Positions 19,892 to 24,757 of a stretch of 24,757 bases of DNA are shown piece by piece. The DNA lies in NCBI GenBank assembly GCA_001579985.1, contig LRSR01002366.1, positions 1 to 24,757 of the forward strand. Reading direction: 5' to 3'. The DNA is from Hypsibius dujardini. Taxonomy: Eukaryota; Tardigrada; Eutardigrada; Parachela; Hypsibiidae. Position 1 is the first letter of the stretch; every line of letters begins with the position of its first letter. Under the pieces are notes generated by a model. The model searched no databases and was not told the origin of the DNA. It worked only from the letters and a program-made list of their open reading frames with translations. Both the position numbers and the translations under genes were made by a program.

Positions 19892-22800
19892 CACAGACAG
19901 GCAGATAAACAAACAGACAGACAGACAGACAGGCAGACAGACAGACAGACAGACAGCCAGCCAGACAGCCAGACAGACAGACAGACAGGTAGACAGACAT
20001 ACAGACAGACAGGTAGACAGACAGGCAGACAGACAGACAGGACGATCGTTACGGTTATTACTTGGTATTCGCAACAGTAGAGTGTCAACGAACAGAAGTG
20101 TTTTCTTGGCAATGCTTTTGGTGCGAGCAACTTCAGCCTGACGGATGTCTTGCACGTACTGATCGAGATAAATCAGCAGAAGGCGGCTGAAAATGAGAGC
20201 CGATAGGAACGCCATGGCTAAGTATGTCTGGAAAGAGATAATTTGTATCAACCCAAAACAATCAAAGACACGGATTGTTTTCTCTTACCGTCCACAAGAC
20301 ATAGGAAGTGTTGGCTAACCGTCGGGACGGCAAAGGGAAGAACTGCAGAGACATCATCAGTGCGAAACTGTACAGGCATCGCATCACTCCGTACTGAAGC
20401 AAGCTGAGTGGAGTCCTGTAGTGTTGTTTGGTTAGATCTTTATAATTTCATTTAAGTAATGACTTAAAATACGCCAAAACAGACACTTTATTTTATTCTA
20501 ATTCAATTCAATTCATTTTATTTTATTTTTAATTATTTAATTTAATTTACCGTTTCGTCTGGAGCTCCCGAGCAATGTAGGTCCAGATGAAAAAAAGCGC
20601 CGAAAAGCCGATGCACGATGAGAGGCCGGACAGGTTGTCCAGAATGAAATGCCGCTCCTTTATTGCGGCATTGCCGTCCACGACAAAGTCATACCAGCCC
20701 TGATGGAGTGCGGATTCGTAGAGGAAGAGGCAACCAATTCCGAATACGGCCAGGTGACGAGGGTGGACGAACACTACGGCAAGTCTTCCAAAAATCTAGT
20801 CAAACAAAATATAAAAAAATGAAGTGGTTAGCTCGCCTGCAAATCACATTAAAAACTGCAAAATATGATGAAAGCGAGAATTCTGAATACAAGCCAAAAA
20901 GAGTGGTCCGAGTTCGAGCCGAATTAAGTCACCGCGCGCACGAGCTCTTGACCACAGACCCACCCTGGTGACTCAAACTCAGATCAACTTGATGGCTCTA
21001 ACTCAGACCACCCTGGTGGCTCGAACTCAGACCATCCTGAGGTTCGAACTCAGACCACCCTGGTGGCTCGAACTCAGACCACCCTGGTGGCTCGAACTCA
21101 GACCATCCTGAGGTTCGAACTCAGACCACCCTGGTGGCTCAAACTCAGACCACCCTGGTGGCCCGAACTCAGACCACCCCGATGGCTCAAACTCAGACCA
21201 CCCTGGTGGCTCGAACTCAGACCACCCTGGTGGCTCGAACTCAGACCACCCTGGTGGCTCAAACTCAGACCAACTTGATGGCTCAAACTCAGACCACCCA
21301 AAATGGTGGCCATGTGTGTATTACTTTGACGAAAGCGAGAGTGCAGAAAAAATTCCAGTGCTTGCCGTACTCCGCTTCCGGGGCTTGATAGTCCGTGAGG
21401 AGGACCGAGACAAACCTTCCCGCACCCAGCACCATCAGTATCAGGCACTCTCCAATTTCCTTTCGAAGCATGCGGAGTGTACTTTTTTCATTTCTGAAGA
21501 TGAACAAAAAACGTCCCATTACTTCACCGATGACATTTACTGCTCCAACATGTAGTTAGAAAATGATTATAAATTGCCGAAACCTTAAATAATAAATAAT
21601 AAATAAAATAAAATAAGTTACAGTGACGACGCAATTCTAAGGCGCAGCTGTAGCCACGCCTCCGGACTGTTCGCCCACCACTTCGTCTGAATTGCCCTAA
21701 ATATTTTATTCCGAATTGACCGTTACCGTAAATCGATGTAAGCTGCATGGGAAAGAATCTCTGTTTCTTGAGTAAAAAAGTCCTTTATTGATACCGCTTT
21801 AGTGTTAGAAAATAGTCCTGTCGAAGGTATGGCTGGTGTTTAGGATAATGCCGATAATGAACAGTCTTGTCTAGAGATTAGTTGCTTCAACGAAGCGTCC
21901 TTTGCCGAAGAAAGTGGTGAAGATTTGTGAAGATCACTAAGCATGGAGCCGTTGGTAAGTTGCTTGATTGAAGACTGAGGAGCATTTCAGTGGGTAGGTG
22001 CTTTTGAACGCACACCTGGGGCCATACATAAGGAAAACGCAGTTTGCGTTGCGCCTACAGTACCAATTTGGATCGCGTCGCGTATTTTCGCGTTAGACAG
22101 GGACAGTCGTACTGGAGTGGAATGTGTGCACGGCTCTGTGCACCGTACACACAGCACAAGCACCGCGTGGCCGACTAAACGTTCCACAGTTCGTACTCTG
22201 TCCCTGTCTAACGCGAAATACAGTAAATAAATTCGACTTCAGTTGAAATTACAAAAATACAAATCAATATGAAATAAAAAAATTAAAAAGCATGCTATAT
22301 TTTATTTAAAATCCTAAAATTTACACTTTAGGATATCATACTTTGGTTATTACTACTGCCATGACGTCAGGACACCAAATCTTCCCGATTGTGCAGTAGT
22401 TTTCGGTCCACAAGCTTTCGCGCGTATGTTACAATTAACGAGAAGATTGAGTACACTTGAGGGTCCGGGGTATGGACAAAAGGGGCGGAGCAGGGGTGGT
22501 CAGGTGGTTGAGTACACCGGAGGGTCCGGGGTCTGGGCAAAAGGGGCGGAGCAGGGGGTGGTAAGGTGATTGAGTACACTGGAGGGTCCGGGGTATGGGC
22601 AAAGGGGCGGAGCAGGGGTGGTAAGGTGATTGAGTACACTGGAGGGTCCGGGGTATGGGCAAAGGGGCGGAGCAGGGGGTGGTAAGGTGATTGATTGTTC
22701 GATTGTTCGAAAACCACCCCCTACTCCGCCCCTTTTGCCCATTCCCCGGACCCTCCAGGGTATAAATCTTGTCGTTGACTCTATACGCGATTATGGCAGT

Positions 22801-24023
22801 TGACTGGACTTGATTGGGTGCCTGGCGTGACTTGAATAACTCACTCCTGTTTTGCTTTCTCGCCTTTTCAGAGCCTACTATTTATCTAACATATTGATTT
22901 TACTTCAATAATGTTTATGAGGATGGCTGTTTGAATGTAAAAAGCTTTATTGAGCGAAGAGTGTGACCAGATATTGGCCGCCTGTTCGAATGTTCGTTTG
23001 ATCGATTGATTGATTGATTGATTGATTAAGTGATTAAGTGATTAAGTGATTGTTTGATTGATTGATTGATCGATTGATTGATTAATTAACTAGGAGTCTC
23101 TTTCTTTTCGGTTTTTCATGTGGTTTTCTATTATATAAAAAGAGTTGTTATTTACATTAACCTTTCGATGCTTGTAACTGCAATTGTATCTGCATTTTAT
23201 GAACCTCCAACACGTTACTAGTACCAACTCTTTAGCTTGCGGTGCTACCAAGGCGTTTGCGATGACGAACGCACCAACACCAATATCCATCACGGAGTAT
23301 CCCTCGACCTCCGTTTTAGCCATCCACCGCGGAAACACCGAGAAATCCACCGCAAGTATCGTCAACGACGTCAACAGCAAAATCGTCCCACGGTACTGCG
23401 AAATGATCATACGTTCGATGGAAGCGACAGCTGCCGCTTGATTGATCGATTGCCGCGTTGCACCCTGTGCAACTATACCATCGATTGATCGGTTGATTGA
23501 CTTGACTGCACCCTGTGCAAGCAGACCGTCAGTTGATCGGTTGATTGACTCGATTGACGGTCCGTGCAAGGCATCGTTCGCGTCCACACCCGAAGAACCT
23601 CCCAATGAGTTTTTTCGAGGTGCAAGAGACAGGATTATTAGGATAAGCGCAGCTGCGATGAGGAAACAGGCTTGCAAAACATATGGAAGCCAGGCAGAGA
23701 AGATTGTGATGATGCACAACATCGGCAGAGTGATCGCTACAAGGTCCACCAGGAAATCGAACCTGAAAACCAAAATATTTTTCCCGAAGCTTTTAAACTG
23801 GCATAAAACTGACTTACTTTGTTTGAAATTCGGTGGAGTTGAGGTCCGTCGGACAGCGCGCCGGACGTTGCAGGCGGAAGAGGCATCTGACCAATCCGTC
23901 AATGAAAACGAAAGCAGCGCAGCACGCAATCACGTAAAAAACCTCCACACTGCGGGATCCCGTGAGGTTTTTCACAAAAATCTCATGCGCTACCCTTTTG
24001 TCCATTCTAAAATGCCGGGGCAT
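19534..24023 (-). CDS. PIGW: GPI-anchor inositol acyltransferase PIGW/GWT1
   Basis: Seven minus-strand exons: 23818-24023, about 23205-23762, 21325-21493, 20551-20795, 20289-20415, 20062-20227 and 19534-19817, giving about 584 residues. The family acylates the inositol of GlcN-PI in the ER membrane, an early step of GPI-anchor synthesis. Landmarks in order: N-terminal FVKNLTGSRSVEV, RFDFLVDLVAITLPML-like first helices, ILAVDFSVFPRWMAKTE, GYSVMDIGVGAFVIANALV, EYGKHWNFFCTLAFVK, SRRLANTSYVLW and LLANILTGLINLSSDT. Each matches a conserved block of PIGW/GWT1. Multiple hydrophobic segments fit a polytopic ER protein. FPRR of relatives is FPRW here. It is longer than the human protein (504 residues), largely through an insert of about 60 residues in exon 2 with SINRS-DG-AQGA repeats. 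The donor of exon 2 (AG|GTTCAT) is chosen by phase and is the least certain junction; the exon-7 acceptor at 19818-19819 (TTTTTCTGCAG) was chosen over one 27 bases earlier because only it keeps phase. Confidence 0.93.
19857..20040. repeat. CAGA array in PIGW intron 6
   Basis: Mostly pure CAGA on the plus strand, CTGT on the PIGW sense strand. Confidence 0.95.
20953..21299. repeat. 24-bp minisatellite in PIGW intron 3
   Basis: About fourteen copies of AACTCAGACCACCCTGGTGGCTCG with variants (ATCCTGAGGTT, AACTTGATGG). Each unit has a CCACC-CT-GGTGG palindromic core. The period of 24 keeps frames open in both directions; these are not genes. Confidence 0.93.
22083..22221. repeat. Fold-back element in PIGW intron 2
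   Basis: CGCGTTAGACAGGGACAG at 22089-22106 is exactly reverse-complemented at 22198-22215. The match extends outward (GTATTTT/AAATAC) and, imperfectly, inward (GTGGAA/TTCCAC, TCGTAC/GTACGA). Total about 139 bases. It resembles a short MITE or an RNA hairpin. Confidence 0.7.
22440..22765. repeat. 60-bp minisatellite ending in an inverted copy, PIGW intron 2
   Basis: Four direct copies of a unit of about 60 bases (GAGTACACTGGAGGGTCCGG, then GGTATGGGCAAAGGGGCGGA, then a GTGGTAAGGTGATT tail). After a GATTGTTCGATTGTTCGA spacer comes a reversed copy at about 22712-22762 (CCCTACTCCGCCCCTTTTGC and on). The last direct unit and the inverted unit can form a long stem. Confidence 0.9.
22999..23092. repeat. 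GATT tetranucleotide array in PIGW intron 2
   Basis: TGATTGATTGATT with TAAGTGAT variants. The same motif family appears inside the adjacent coding exon near 23440-23560. Confidence 0.95.
23437..23575 (-). repeat. Coding tandem repeat within PIGW exon 2
   Basis: TTGATCGGTTGATTGAC occurs at 23485 and 23533, 48 bases apart, within a larger 16-codon repeat that also includes GCACCCTGTGCAA. Translated on the minus strand it gives SINRSTDGLLAQGAVK followed by SINRSIDGIVAQGA, with QSINQ as a decayed third copy. It looks like microsatellite-derived sequence taken into a loop of the enzyme. Confidence 0.8.
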
Positions 24024-24400
24024 ACGTGGTAAGCTTAGTCGAGAGAAGAAAAAAAACGCAAAGAAACCGCAACACTGAAATTACAACTGCATTTTGACAC
24101 ACACGGCCGACCGTTTGCTAATTGAATGGGTCTGGTTCCTGGGCGCTGTGTCAGCCGCACTTGATTGTTTCATTGGCTTAAGTCATTTAACAGTGTATGG
24201 TGGGCCGACGGTAACAGAATGCGCTTCCTGTAGTAATCGACATTGTCGCTTCACTGGGAGACGCTGACCAGTGACCAAGCAGGTATAGTATCGGCTTCGG
24301 ACCCCGTGATTGTATTGAACTACACATTTTGGCTCTCAGGCTTGTCTTATTTAACGTAAAATATTACTAGCGCGTCAGTAGATACAACATCCAACATATA
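24024..24400. other. Upstream region of PIGW and 3' flank of the oxidase gene
   Basis: 377 bases between two minus-strand genes. No open frame or RNA gene stands out. It should contain the PIGW promoter; I see no clear TATA box at a sensible distance. Confidence 0.4.
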
Positions 24401-24604
24401 TCATTTGTTCTGTTCTAGTTGTTGAACAATTCTGGCCACATGGCGTCCGCAACCCCACGAAAGAGTGATGCCGTTGCCACCATGGCCGTAATTGTGGATG
24501 ACGGGAAGGACTTTGTCGCCGGGAAACTGCATTTCTTCCAGCTCCAGTCGGACGGTTGGTCGACCGGGTCGCAAACCCACCCACTCCCGAACAATGGGCG
24601 CCCT
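24401..24604 (-). CDS. D-amino-acid / D-aspartate oxidase, last exon (gene continues past right edge)
   Basis: One exon of 67 codons plus TGA after the acceptor TTATTTGTAG at 24605, phase 0. It contains VGLRPGRPTVRLE, whose Arg in the GLRP segment corresponds to the substrate-carboxylate-binding arginine of the family, and HNYGHGGNGITLSWGC, the C-terminal FAD-binding signature of DAO/DDO enzymes. These flavoenzymes oxidatively deaminate D-amino acids to 2-oxo acids, ammonia and hydrogen peroxide, usually in peroxisomes. This copy ends QLEQNK, with no SKL-like peroxisomal targeting tripeptide. The exon alone cannot separate DAO from DDO. The upstream intron runs into a CAGA array. Confidence 0.88.
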   Translation of the reverse strand, partial: RAPIVREWVGLRPGRPTVRLELEEMQFPGDKVLPVIHNYGHGGNGITLSWGCGRHVARIVQQLEQNK

Positions 24605-24647
24605 CTACAAATAAAATGGGATTACTGTTGCATTAAAACCGCAGACT

Positions 24648-24725
24648 GACAGGGCAGACAGACAGAGAGACAAACAAACAGACAGAAACAAACAGACAGA
24701 CAGACAGCAAGCCAGCCAGCCAGCC

Positions 24726-24757
<32 letters not shown>
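24648..24757. repeat. CAGA array in the oxidase intron, at the window edge
   Basis: CAGACAGA and CAGCCAGC units, open at the right edge. CTGT on the sense strand of the oxidase gene. Confidence 0.9.

Noticed and set aside
1-24757. CRISPR-like array interpretation of the many repeats
   Set aside because: The repeats are simple tetramers, hexamers or tandem minisatellites without unique spacers, in a spliced animal genome.

Overview
This is a nuclear animal DNA window from an intron-rich but compact genome, with five or six genes in about 25 kb. A cuticle-type chitin-binding protein with a peritrophin-A domain points to an ecdysozoan. The small introns, the disordered or LEA-like protein at the left and the strongly diverged Na,K-ATPase-like pump make a tardigrade my best guess, but only as an inference. 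Nothing looks bacterial or viral. All exon boundaries below were read by eye from GT/AG sites, reading phase and family similarity.

Layout, left to right. (1) 186-1918, plus strand: the last three exons of a Q/S/G/Y-rich, mostly disordered protein ending in a charged amphipathic tail. (2) 2316-4607, minus strand: a complete five-exon secreted protein with a Ser-rich linker and one C-terminal six-cysteine chitin-binding domain (CPAP1-like). (3) 4608-9145: no certain gene. It holds one possible short two-exon plus-strand gene, microsatellites, an inverted-repeat element, a 56/59-bp minisatellite, an AT-rich stretch and a GC-rich nested palindrome. (4) 9162-10662, plus strand: a secreted Thr-rich mucin-like protein with a recent 120-bp internal tandem duplication. 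(5) 10663-12551: repeats only, including a diverged direct repeat that carries CRE palindromes. (6) about 12552-18739, plus strand: a 12-exon P-type ATPase of the Na,K/H,K alpha-subunit family. It keeps every catalytic motif but has several cation-site residues replaced. (7) 19534-24023, minus strand: PIGW/GWT1, the GPI-anchor inositol acyltransferase, seven exons. (8) 24401-24604, minus strand: the last exon of a D-amino-acid or D-aspartate oxidase that runs off the right edge.

The genes do not form a pathway. They are neighbours in a dense animal locus with two convergent pairs (1/2 and 6/7). The notable architecture is in the introns: many carry a (CTGT)n-type array, and these arrays strongly favour the pyrimidine-rich orientation on the sense strand of the host gene. 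The arrays also generate many spurious long open frames (poly-CLSV or TDRQ type) on both strands, which are not genes.

The biology most worth a second look is the ATPase with altered transport sites, followed by the near-palindromic fold-back elements inside ATPase intron 7 and PIGW intron 2, and the sense-oriented intronic repeats.
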